From Rosa chinensis (taxonomy: Eukaryota; Streptophyta; Magnoliopsida; Rosales; Rosaceae), in assembly GCF_002994745.2 (NCBI RefSeq), contig NC_037092.1, positions 23,895,001 through 23,959,000 on the forward strand: 64,000 bases of DNA, in the 5' to 3' direction. Positions 13,479-23,316 of this stretch are shown here, in pieces. Each line of letters starts with the position of its first letter. The first letter of the stretch is position 1. The position numbers and the translations under genes are program-made. The notes below the pieces were generated by a model. It was not told where the DNA came from, did no database searches, and saw only the letters and a program-made list of their open reading frames with translations.

Positions 13479-14651
13479 ATGGGGAACATCATCTTCATCT
13501 CTTTATCATGCTATGGCGTTCTTTCCCGTTGCTGGGATTCCATCACCAGACGAGCGACATATGTAGGGCTTGAAGGTGCTTTGAGCAACCCCTCTCCCTC
13601 ATGGGATGGTTATATTAACGATGACCTAATTGTTGAGATACTGTCGCGGCTTCCAGCCAAATCTTTACTACGGTTTCGTTGTGTATGCAAGTCATGGCTT
13701 GCTTTGATCTCTGATCCCTATTTTGCTAGGAAGCACATCAGCACATACAACAACAGGTTGAAGCTTCTTGAGACAGTCAATCCCACCAGATCCATAGACT
13801 TCGAAGCAATATTAAAGGATGACGATCGGGTGGGATATACCGTCCTACCAGAAGCACCAAGATTATGGGTTCTGGGTTCCTGCAATGGCTTGATATGCCG
13901 GGAAGAAGACGAGGGAGGTGATCTTATCTTATGGAACCCTTCTACTCAAGATACATACAAGTTACCGGAACAAATTAAAACTAGAAATCGTCAGTTTTTT
14001 GGATTTGGTTATGATTCCACCAATGAAGATTACAAGGTCATAGTAGGCCTTGAAACCGAAATTACAGTCTTTACATTAAAAACCGGCTCATGGAAGATTG
14101 TTGAACAGTCCGAGTACGTTGGAAGGTTTTGTGGGGAGGGGTGCTTATTGAACGGAGCTCTACATTGGCTAGAGGACAGTCGGTCAAAATTCACAATAAT
14201 CTCTTTTGATCTGGTGGAGGAGAAATTTCAGGAGTTGCCACCACCCGATATTTGGAGGAGGAAAGAAGTCTCCCTTGGTATTGGGAAAACTATTGGCAAC
14301 TGTCTCTTCCTATATCTTTATGATTACAAGCGTCATACATCCCAAACAGGTATTGCATTTACAATATGGGTGCTGAACGAATATGGGGTGAATGAATCTT
14401 GGACTATAGTTGTTCAAATTCCTTCTTCTAGTCTATCTCCTTGTCATATTTTTGATTATGAACCGATTTTGGTTTTAGAGGATGATAAAGTTTTGATGAA
14501 TCGGATCAGCAATAGAAGCGAGTGGAACCAATTGGTATTGTATAATCCCAAGGAAAACCGTCAAAAGAAATATAGGCGTCTTATTCATGACTATTACATA
14601 ATGCCCAAATTATACGTGGAGACTTTAGTATCGCCAAAAACAGGTAGATAG
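13479..14651 (+). CDS. F-box protein with F-box-associated interaction domain (CPR1/SLF-like)
   Basis: A single uninterrupted 390-residue frame. An N-terminal extension of about 45 residues precedes an F-box at about residues 46-88, with DDLIVEILSRLPAKSLLRF and VCKSWLALISDP as the diagnostic blocks. The rest matches the F-box-associated (FBA) region: GSCNGLICREE, then LWNPSTQ, FGYDSTNEDYKV and LNEYGVNESW. Such proteins bind SKP1 through the F-box, and the FBA/kelch-like part selects substrates for an SCF ubiquitin ligase. The family includes CPR1, At3g06240-like and Rosaceae S-locus F-box proteins; I cannot say which substrate this one has. The start is the only in-frame Met upstream of the F-box and is supported by the TATA box. 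Intronless structure is usual for the family. Confidence 0.9.
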   Translation: MGNIIFISLSCYGVLSRCWDSITRRATYVGLEGALSNPSPSWDGYINDDLIVEILSRLPAKSLLRFRCVCKSWLALISDPYFARKHISTYNNRLKLLETVNPTRSIDFEAILKDDDRVGYTVLPEAPRLWVLGSCNGLICREEDEGGDLILWNPSTQDTYKLPEQIKTRNRQFFGFGYDSTNEDYKVIVGLETEITVFTLKTGSWKIVEQSEYVGRFCGEGCLLNGALHWLEDSRSKFTIISFDLVEEKFQELPPPDIWRRKEVSLGIGKTIGNCLFLYLYDYKRHTSQTGIAFTIWVLNEYGVNESWTIVVQIPSSSLSPCHIFDYEPILVLEDDKVLMNRISNRSEWNQLVLYNPKENRQKKYRRLIHDYYIMPKLYVETLVSPKTGR

Positions 14652-15614
14652 TGGTTCATACTCTCAAAATTAATGAAGCGTGGGTTAGTCGATCTTTGCT
14701 ATTGTGGAACTTTTTGGGTTTCTTTCTTTAGTTTAATAACATTCAGAGTTGGACAATTTGTTTATTTTTAATTTGACTTGAGTTATAATAATCTTTGTAT
14801 TAAGCTGGCATGTTATTCAAATTTTCTGCGTGAGCTTTGGCATGCCGCATGCTAGCTTCTTTCTCGTTTAGCTCTCTCTCTCTCTCTCCCTCCCTCATGG
14901 GCAGTACATATTGCAACTTTTAGACAACCCATTGTTTCAAAATTTTTAACAATATAATATACTACTGTATTGCATGTAATCTTTTGACAACCAACTTTGT
15001 ATGTGGTCATTAATTTTATTGGTATTGTCAATAATTAAATAAATTTATTACAAATCCAAAAATCTGCTGATATTTTTATTTGTGTGCGAACGTGTATAAA
15101 AATTCATCATTCCGTACTGAATCCCATTCAGCCAACTATGTAAAAGACAAGTACACCATACATCCATTCAACACCAAATTGTTTGATCCATCTAGAGTAG
15201 TGAAAAACAAACAAAACTATCGATTTAATGGATAGCTGCTATTCGTAGTATGTGAAGTTGTGAATTGAGAATTTGATGAGATCGTGTCTTGTGGAATCGC
15301 TAATTCATCGATCTGCTTGTCGACAAGCTAAGTTTGAAGATGATTCACAGTAATGGTGGTCGGTGGTTGTGCTGCAGTGGAGGACGACTTACAAACTCCT
15401 CTAATTGGGGCTGGGGTCTCCATTTTGGTATTTGGACTTGGAATTCAATGGTGTGGCTCTAAATACTGGCTCCTCATGCTCTTGTCGATGCTAGCTATTT
15501 CTATTAAAAATGGACAGTTAAGTTGTCTGTTTGGCTGCAAATCGGAAGCGACGCGCGAACCGTAGCTCCACGGCCTCTCCGACGACGCCGATTACGTGGC
15601 CTCTCTTTTTCTCT
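14652..15614. other. Intergenic, no gene seen
   Basis: AT-rich DNA with a short (CT)n tract near 14872-14890. A small open frame at 15353-15565 has no recognisable similarity. A ~22-bp block (aaatcggaagcga...) at about 15539 recurs at about 15618, a direct repeat with 79-bp spacing at the edge of the CHLM relic. Confidence 0.5.
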
Positions 15615-15841
15615 CTGGAAATCGGAAGCGATGCACGAACTGGAGCAAAGCTCGAGGCCGTCATCAAGGACTACTTGAACAAGTCAGGGTTTAAGCGGTG
15701 GAAGAAGATTTACGGCGAGAAGAAGGTTCGCTTGGTAGCGTCACCGTCTGTGACGCCGGTTGTCTCGCTATCCCACTCGCTAAGGAAGGCGTCGTCGTCA
15801 CCGCCACTGACATTTTCGCCGTAATGATGGAGAAAGTTTGA
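15615..15841 (+). pseudogene. CHLM: CHLM (Mg-protoporphyrin IX methyltransferase) gene fragment, deleted and frameshifted
   Basis: The first part encodes KLEAVIKDYLNKSGFKRWKK followed by IYGE, matching the segment just before the methyltransferase fold of CHLM, the S-adenosylmethionine enzyme of chlorophyll synthesis in plastids. A few codons later, in another frame, GSVTVCDAGC continues as LAIPLAKEGVVVTATDI and then a stop at 15839-15841. This matches the SAM-binding motif I region of CHLM. The roughly 25 residues that normally lie between the two parts are missing, as are the GTGS residues after CDAGC. The fragment has no transit peptide, no intron and no C-terminal half. It is a dead fragment; I infer that a deletion brought the two parts together. 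Confidence 0.75.
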
Positions 15842-16161
15842 TTTTGGAATGGGTTTGAAATTTTCTTTCCCAGGAATTTTATTTATTTTCTACTGGCAGC
15901 GACATCTAGTCCAATTTTGCACACCACTTGTTTGTGTAAATGTCCCAATGAATCTGCTAGATCCGTATGTTGAGTCATTGACATATAGAATGATTCTGAC
16001 GTTGGGGTTTAATCATTATATGCACAAAGATTGAATTTTTCATTCATTGCCCACCTTGCTTCTGGGAGTTCTCAGAGCCCAACTTCTGTAGTTCCTGGTG
16101 ATTCCAAGTCTGATTCATCAAGACACAGGAGGCATTCTATCTTCTAGGGTGGTATCTTATA

Positions 16162-16323
16162 TTCTTATTTGAATCAAGTGAGGAAAATTCAACTGCCAAG
16201 TGTACAAAATGGTAGGATTCGTAGTAGCTAATAATCATGTTGTTCTTATTTGAATCAAGTGAGGAAAATTCAACAGCCAAGTGTACAAAATGGTAGGATT
16301 CGTAGTAGCTAATAATCATGTTG
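16162..16323. repeat. Two-copy 81-bp tandem duplication
   Basis: The block beginning ttcttatttgaatcaagtga and ending ataatcatgttg is repeated head to tail at 16162-16242 and 16243-16323, with a single visible substitution (aactgcc/aacagcc). This is a recent local duplication in non-coding DNA. Confidence 0.9.
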
Positions 16324-16499
16324 TCTTTCTTTGGCCGGCATATTATTTTTTCAAATGAAAATTGCTATTGGGTTTTGGCTTTTGGGTAAGTCTTGGTAAA
16401 GGCTTGGTGCAAATGTAATGCAATTATTTTGGGTTTTGGCCTTTAGAGATAATTGTTGGGTGTTAAAGAGTTTTCTTTCTCCAATAAAATTCTTCTATT

Positions 16500-17280
16500 G
16501 AGGGTCTGTAAAAGTTTTGTTGCCCCTCAATAAATTTTTAAGGCCCCCAATAAAAGATTTTGAATGAAAGACTTTGAATTGATATCATCTCTCCATTTTC
16601 GTCGATCAAAGTTTTATTTGTCTAATTTTATAGAGATTAGTCCCCCTTTCAAATACCCAAATTTTATTAGTTTATTGCCCCCACCCCCCAACAAAAGATT
16701 TTGAATTGATGTAATATTCTCATCTTCTTCCTCAATCAAAGTTTTATTTGTCTAATTTTAGGGAGATTAGTCCCCTTTTTAAATGCCCAAACTTTATTGG
16801 TTTTATTGCACCCCAATAAAGTATTTTGAATTAATTTATGACACGTTTACTTACTTGGAATGAAAAATAATCATGAATTGGATTGATTCTGGAGGAGTTG
16901 ATTCCTAAACCCCCCTCCCCCCCCCCTTCGTAATTAAATTCCTGAGTATTCAGGAATTGATTCCTTATAAGGAGGTGAGACCTACACCGATTCTGATTCC
17001 TTCATGTGTTAGTAAACGCATGAATATTTTTATCCGGAATCATTCCGATTTCTTTATGTGTTAGTAAACGTATGATTAGTTTTACCCCGTAATCATTACC
17101 TCCCATTCCAAGTAAGTAAACGTGCCCTTAATCTGCTCGTTGTCTTCCTCAATCAAATATTTAGTTCTCTAATTTTTTAGGGAGATTAGCCTCCCCTTCC
17201 AAATGCCCAAATTTTATTGGTTGTTTAGCCTCCAATAAACTTTTATTGCCCCCCAATAAAAATCTATTTTATTATAGGGC
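16500..17280. repeat. Diverged direct repeats of a CCCCAATAAA-type module
   Basis: A motif order of ccccaataaa, aatcaaagttttatttgtc, gggagattagtcccc and aaatgcccaaattttattgg recurs near 16550, 16680, 16740 and 17150. The copies are unequal in length and partly broken, and the MITE at 16839-17127 sits between two of them. Origin unknown. Confidence 0.6.
16839..17127. mobile_element. PIF/Harbinger-type MITE, 289 bp
   Basis: The ends are inverted repeats: cacgtttacttacttggaat at the left and attccaagtaagtaaacgtg at the right, about 22 bp with small mismatches at the extreme left tip. The 3-bp target duplication TTA is present at 16836-16838 and 17128-17130. TTA/TAA duplication and a GGGCACG-like tip are typical of Tourist-like MITEs mobilised by Harbinger transposase. 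The interior has no coding capacity and contains shorter internal echoes of the end sequence. Confidence 0.8.
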
Positions 17281-17572
17281 AATATAAGTCTTTAATGACC
17301 TATGAGATCATCGACGACATTTTTGGTGACCTCCGGTGAGGTTTTCGGGGAAGTCCAGCTGGCAATAGGTGACCGGAGTCTGGCGATCGGTGACTGAATT
17401 TCGGTGGCTGGAGTCTAACAAAGTCTACTATGGCGAATTGGGTGGTGCATTTGAAAGTATATTTTGTAGTGCGATCTGTTTTTTGTGTGAGTTGAATGTG
17501 TATATTGTGTTGTTCTTTTTCATATGATAATGTTCAATGTGTTGATTGAATTTTAGAATTATACTTGTCTAG

Positions 17573-17758
17573 GCCCCCAAGCCCTCACTGGACCTCTCAC
17601 AAATCCAGATAATGTCTTTCGTTGATCATTATCTTGCGAAACTTGTTGAAGTATGCTTTGACATACCGTGAGGTCATTGCCATCTTGATGCAAAGTCATG
17701 TTTTGGTCGATGGGAACGTTAGGCCGGACTGATAAGACTTATCCTTCTGGTTTCATGG
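17573..17758 (+). pseudogene. RPS4: Ribosomal protein eS4 (RPS4) internal exon relic
   Basis: After an acceptor-like ttgtctag the sequence encodes APKPS, then, after small frame changes, HKSR, a stop codon, and [30 protein letters not shown], and in a third frame [10 protein letters not shown]. This is the second coding exon of cytosolic 40S ribosomal protein S4. The block ends at atgg|gtacgt, where the parent gene would have a donor, so intron-like DNA flanks it on both sides. It was therefore copied at the DNA level and not through a processed mRNA. Three frame disruptions and a nonsense codon make it non-functional. Confidence 0.8.
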
Positions 17759-18004
17759 GTACGTGCAGCGCTGCCTCCTTTTCTATATTACTGCTTCATT
17801 GTTCTTTATCCTCTTATTTTATTTCTTAGCTATGGAGTTTAATATTGAATAAATTCTCTTAAAAAAAAAAATATTACTGGCAGCAAGTGATTTATAGGAG
17901 GTCTTTCCTTTTGGGTGCCTTTTGTTTTTTCGTAGGTTGTAAAATTTATCAGTGGTCTTGATTTTGGAATGTGGCACTTTTTTAACATTTGGCTTTACTT
18001 TGAC

Positions 18005-18200
18005 ACAGGCCTCATCATGGGTCAGGCTAGGGCCAGCCCTACCCTAAAATTTAGGGCTTAGGGTAGGGTCGGGCCGGGCTGAGGCCTCAAAATGCAAACC
18101 CTTACCCGCCCTTAAGGCCCGTTTTGCAAGGGCCAAAAGGGCTGGGCCGGGCCAGCCTTTCCGAATAGGGTCAGGTCGGGCTTTTGTCTAACTCACATAA
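18005..18200. mobile_element. GGGCCGGGC-type hAT element end, truncated
   Basis: A GC-rich stretch of repeated gggccggg/ggcccgg words opens with aggcctcatcatgggtc, close to the terminal taggcctcatca of the complete element at 28123-33189. No matching opposite end is seen before the poly-A-like run at 18226-18247, so this is a remnant. Confidence 0.5.
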
Positions 18201-19022
18201 AACCAAATTTTGCTAATTATAAAATTAAAAAAAAAAAAAAAAAAAAACATCACTGAGTACTTTGATATTTCAGAACCTAAGTTAATACAAATAATTACAA
18301 ATCCCACATAAACTCAAGTCTCAAACTCACATTCTCAGTTCCTCAATCTCACTGATTAATTGCACTGAGGCACTGAGGCTACAAAAACTGATTTGATACA
18401 AGAACTGATCGAGTCCTCATCAATTCCCAAAAACCTTGTAATGTTTGATACAAAAATTGTATCAATTCCCAAAAAGTTGCAAAGGTTTGTTGTTTGCACA
18501 ATCAAGTCTTCACCAAACAAAGAACCTGCACAAAAACATATAAATAATTTAGAAATTGGACATATATTTCAGTTCACACAAAAAAACACAAACAAAACAT
18601 ACCAACTAGACACATATATATACATATTCAGTGATTTAACAGACTGAAAATTTTGCCCGTTGCTTTATATAAACTCTTTAAAGTGTAAATTACTCAAATA
18701 ATCAATACATAACATCACTGCCATCAACAAACTGAATGGGAATGAGAGATTACCTCACCAAGTGGGTTAAATCCACATTCCATACCTGTCACTACATGTC
18801 CAGCATTTAGGTACAGCCAAAGTGTGAAAAATTTATTTTGTATTACATCTGGTAATAGATAGGAAATGTTTAAAGATTCCTTTTTAAATTTTTACTACTA
18901 CTTTTACATTTCTTTCAGTATGTAGTTAGAAATAAAAGCATGGATAACCAATCCAATTGCAAAATTCTGGGGAAAATTCACAACTTTCAGTCCACATTAC
19001 AATTTGGATTTAAACATAGTTA
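18201..19022. other. AT-rich intergenic DNA, no gene seen
   Basis: Starts with a long A-run. An 84-codon open frame at 18393-18647 is of low complexity and matches nothing I recognise. Confidence 0.4.
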
Positions 19023-19559
19023 TTGTCATGCCCCGAATTTTGAATAACAAATTCAAATCCGAAACATGAATAATAACCAATACAAATAACGTCCTGAATT
19101 TTTTCTTAACCAACGTCTCACAAACCAACATAAATAAAATCTTAAGTCCGAAAGAGTCTACAACCACACCAAAATAGGTTAAGTGCAGCACTTATCACCG
19201 ATGCCGTACTCCGCTCGATCTCCACCCTGATACTCCTGACCTGCAGGGTTATCTGCTGCACCGTTTGAATAGTGTACCGGGATTGCAAACACAAAACCCT
19301 GTAAGCTTTTTGCAAAGCTCGTGTGTAAATAAGAAATGAACGGTTGATTTATTAAATCACAATTCTTTTAATTCAAGTAAAACAATCCAACAAACTGAAC
19401 ACACACAACAACCCCAGCAATTTAATCAACAACCCAACTCACGTGGCACAAAGTACTCACAATACAATAACCTAGTTACCACCATGACCGTACTCCCACA
19501 ACAGACTAGAGCTCTATCTGAATCGTTACCTGTCACCTTGGCCCAGGTGCAAGCATCCG

Positions 19560-19735
19560 ATATACTTCGGTTACTACTATAACTGTCGAACTTTGGGCAT
19601 TTCTGCCCGGAGAACAAAAATACTTCGTTTATCACAATGATAACCGTCGAACTTTGGACATTTCTGCCCTCAGAACAAAACACTCTGGTTATTATAACCA
19701 TCGAACTCTGGACATTTCAGTCCGCATAACAAAAT
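19560..19735. repeat. Three-copy ~62-bp tandem repeat
   Basis: The phrase cgaactttg(g)acatttctgccc, with flanking ggttatta/gataaccgt words, occurs three times in tandem with moderate divergence, inside the suspected LTR-derived block. Confidence 0.7.
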
Positions 19736-19904
19736 ATAAACAGAATCCCACCCGATTCACAATATCACGTCTTCACCCAAATCATACTCACAACAATACC
19801 AATTATCATAATATTCATGGCAAATAAATCTTTCATTCAAGTATATAAATGAATCATCAAAAAACCACATATTTCAATGTCACACCATTCCGTATAAAAT
19901 GACG

Positions 19905-19939
<35 letters not shown>

Positions 19940-20038
19940 GTAATCATCCACTCAGGAATAACCACTAATACCAACTATATATATATATATATATATATGT
20001 AATCATCCACTCAGGAATAACCACTAATACCAACTATA
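19940..20038. repeat. Two 40-bp copies separated by (TA)n
   Basis: gtaatcatccactcaggaat followed by aaccactaataccaactata is present at 19940-19979 and 19999-20038. TA-dinucleotide runs lie before and between the copies. Confidence 0.85.
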
Positions 20039-20559
20039 GTTTACACATAGTAAAACCAAGAAATTCATTTTCTTATATACTTTAAATCTCATTTTCTTAA
20101 AATCATTTTCTCACACATAACAATTAATTGTGAAATAAGGAAATTTGAATTGTAAATGAACCATGTGAGATTTACTCACCTCCAATCCCGCTGTGTCTTC
20201 TCAACAGCTTAAAATACAGTTCACAATCGTCCACCAACTCAAACCGTCAATTACCTAACTAAATACGATAATTAACTTAGCGTACAATTCAAAAATGCAC
20301 TTATCTGAAGATCCAATGGTCGGATCTTCACCCGTGACCACATAAAGTTATCGGAACAGTCCTACGATCATTATATAAAAACTACAAGTCGATTAGACGA
20401 TCCGATTGGCACAGATCACAAATCAAACTATCGAAATCGATCGAAATTGTAAAATTCATAACTTAATCATACGATCTCCAAAATTCATGAATGCTAATTC
20501 TTTTGTTCATATTCCACTTTTTAAAGCTTATCTAACCACATTATTGTTATTTTGGTATT

Positions 20560-21424
20560 TTGTTACTTTTGTTCATTAATTGGTCTTGATCTTGCAGGTG
20601 TGAAAAGATTTACTTGTCTTTGCTACTGATTTTGGCTTGGAAAATCACTTGCTATAAGGGTATTATATATTAAAGGTACTACTCTGGACATGACCTTTTT
20701 CTTGAATGAACTATCAGGACATTAAATTCTCAGTTGAATTCACAGCATGCTCTATACTGCTTCCGATTAAGCAGCTGAACATAACAAACCATTTAAAGCT
20801 GAGGTATAAAAACCCAGGATTCAACTATACTGTAAGATCATGACTGCCATGTTTGAGTTCTTGGAAAAATCCAGTATGATATCTTCTGCCATCTTCTTGG
20901 CTTTTACCTACAGATCGATTGGAACCTGACCATGACAGAGAACAAAATTTTCATATCTACCACAGCTTTGATCCAGGTATTAGTGTCTGTTGTATGGTTT
21001 GATGTATAAAACAATAAACATATGATAATACACTTGTACAGATAACAGACTAAGATAATGAATTATTGGCACTGCCTGTTTATGTTTTTGTATATAATGG
21101 CCATGTGATTTTGGTGGACGGGTATGATTCTATATTAACATTTATAACGGTACAACTAGCTTCTATCGATCATGTAACTGTTTTCTTCCCTATTGTAATG
21201 AGGATTAAAATGACACACACACAAACTCTGAATATCTATCGAGCTACACATCTAGATAGTGTTTGAATTTCATCATGACTGTCGATCTTTATCAAACAAA
21301 CAAATAAACCACAAGCTAATAGCAGATTTGAAATTGAAGCCAACGTCGTACAATTGATTTACGAATTTGGTAGATCTAAACTAAATAAATAATCCAAGAG
21401 GAGCTAGCTAAGGTGGTATTGGCC
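20560..21424. other. Intergenic, no gene seen
   Basis: AT-rich DNA with only short frames (longest 66 codons at 21066-21266, no similarity). It forms the 3' flank of the zinc-knuckle gene. Confidence 0.4.
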
Positions 21425-22143
21425 TTATTGGAGACAAGAAGGAGGATCAAAGTCGCAATCGTTGTCGCTGGAATTCATAGAGCAGGTATCTTCCCAGTGT
21501 TTACCGATAGCTCCACAACAGTTACAACGCATGAGATATTCATAATGTTCTTCCTTGTGGTCTGGATCATCCTCATTTTCACATGGACCGTCATCACAAA
21601 TCCTACAAAGGGTTACATATCCCTCTGATTTGTCCGGGCAATTTATAGTTTCGTGGTCGCCATTCCCTTTACAGATCAAACAAAACACAAGTTTTGGTTT
21701 TACTTCGTCGCTGCCTGTTTGCGGTTCCACTGTTAAAAAAAAAAAAAAAAAAAAAAACTGTGATTGTAATGACGAACTCCCAAAACCTTATATTCACAAA
21801 AGTAGGCTCACAGAAATTGCTGATAATCTTTCCCCTAAAACAAAATTACAGAAATCAAAAGCATACCAGGAGACTGAGGGCGCTCAAGGATCTTCTCCGG
21901 CTCTTCTGGTCCAGGATCTCCGGCTGTGTCTGTGTCAAAGAGAGAAAGTTGGGGAGTTAGGTTATCGCTTAGGGCTTGGAGCGTTAACATGAGATGAGAG
22001 AATACTAAACACTCAAAAAACTAACCTTCTTTTCCTCGAAAGAAGCAGAAAAGACCAACAAAATTCCAGATCATCTTCCTCCGGAATCCTGATGTAAAAA
22101 TCGTAATCATACCGGAAATCACAGGGTGCACGAGGTTGTACAT
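21425..22143 (-). CDS. Small protein with two CX2CX5HX4C zinc knuckles (three exons)
   Basis: Exons on the minus strand: 22143-22026, 21929-21867 and 21729-21425, with GT-AG borders and phases 1 and 1 that join cleanly into 161 residues. Exon 2 is Pro/Glu rich (GDPGPEEPEKILERPQSP). Exon 3 carries C77-x2-C80-x5-H86-x4-C91 and C129-x2-C132-x5-H138-x4-C143, with further Cys at CRICDDGPC between them and an acidic linker. The repeated CX2CX5HX4C spacing is one residue longer than the retroviral knuckle and suggests nucleic-acid or protein binding. The N-terminal exon is hydrophobic around MIWNFVGLFCFF. I recognise no named family. Another frame of exon 1 is also open, so the N terminus is the least certain part. 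A TATA-like stretch lies about 95 bp upstream. Confidence 0.6.
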
Positions 22144-22232
22144 AAAGCTTCCAAATAGACGGTTTTCTGTGCGTGAAAGAGAGCAAGAGAGTACAGAAGT
22201 TGGGTTTGTAAATTGTGGGATTAGGTTTTTAG

Positions 22233-22240
22233 TATATATA
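22233..22240 (-). promoter_or_regulatory. TATA-like element of the zinc-knuckle gene
   Basis: tatatata read on the minus strand about 90 bp upstream of the ATG at 22143, followed by a CT-rich leader. Confidence 0.4.
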
Positions 22241-22249
22241 CATATGTTA

Positions 22250-23316
22250 TGCTCTTAAAAAATAAGGGTAAAGTAATTACTAATCAAATTAGGACAAGAA
22301 AAGAGACTGTACTTTCCTATTCCTATTCTGTGTTTTGAATTTTCTTACTTGCCCAGTAACGAAAACTCATAAAAAAATTTAATTTCACATCTCATGAGAA
22401 AGAGAAATGAATTTTATTTTATTTTTTGTGAACCAAACACCAAAATGGGAAGTTACTATGTAGTTCACTGGATTTTTAAAAATGTATAAGAAATGAACTT
22501 CCAGGACATCATATTATGAATTTCGTAGACCATGCTTACGATTGTTGGAATGTACATTTTGATTTAAGCTACCAATTGCCAATGCATCATTTTGGTATTT
22601 AATCATTTATATTAAATATGATATTTTAATTTTTGGTAAATAATATCAAATAAGTTATTCTCGACCTCCTTGCAATCTTAAATGACATGTTTTTGCTTTC
22701 CTTTCCTGTACCAACCAAACACTAGAGGGAAAATCAAATGGTCTTTCTTGAATACTTTTCCTATTTTACTAAACATAGGAGAGGAAACCTGATAAGAATT
22801 TTAATTTCCCATCCTCATAAAAAAGACATGAGAATTGATTTACCTTCCGTGAACCAAACAAAGCCTTAATCTCAAAACAACATGACTCCCCCTAAGTAGT
22901 ACAAATTATTAAAGTCCGAGAGAAATTAGTTATTTCACCTCATCTTTTGTTGAAAGCTAAAGTTTCTCAAGATTACGTTTTTCCTTTTATCTTTCCATAC
23001 TTTATTTTAGTCCCGGGTCTCTCAAACTCTCAATTATTGGCCAGACAAAAAAAAAAAAAAAACCTCTCTACTATTTTGTCGCACGTTTACGGCGAGAGCC
23101 ATTTATCCCACGAGTAATAAAATTAAAATTATACTAATCCGACTAATTTTGACTCCACGTTCAAATTGCCGTACTGAGAGACTACTCCACTCCTCCAGGC
23201 TTTGAGCTCTCACAAGTCACACCTTCGCTTATAAACAATCTCCCCCATTTCTCTCTTTCTTTCATCGAATTCATCTCCCTCCATGCCAACCCAAACTCGC
23301 TTCCCTCTTCCCCAAA
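22250..23316. other. Intergenic region upstream of GGH, repeat-like
   Basis: No gene seen. The phrase gtgaaccaaacac at about 22430 and ccgtgaaccaaacaaagcc at about 22850, each preceded by tgagaa...attg words, suggests remnants of a small MITE whose termini I cannot close. A CT-rich stretch just before 23317 is probably the GGH leader. Confidence 0.4.

Larger units (their letters stand above)
19023..20560. mobile_element. Possible LTR-derived repeat (solo LTR or fragment)
   Basis: The block begins tgtcatgccccgaattttg, a start I associate with long plant LTRs, and runs through clustered short repeats into a region with many cgat words (gatcgaaattgtaaaattcat). It has no coding sequence. I could not find a matching end or target duplication, so assignment to a retrotransposon family is tentative. 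Confidence 0.3.
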
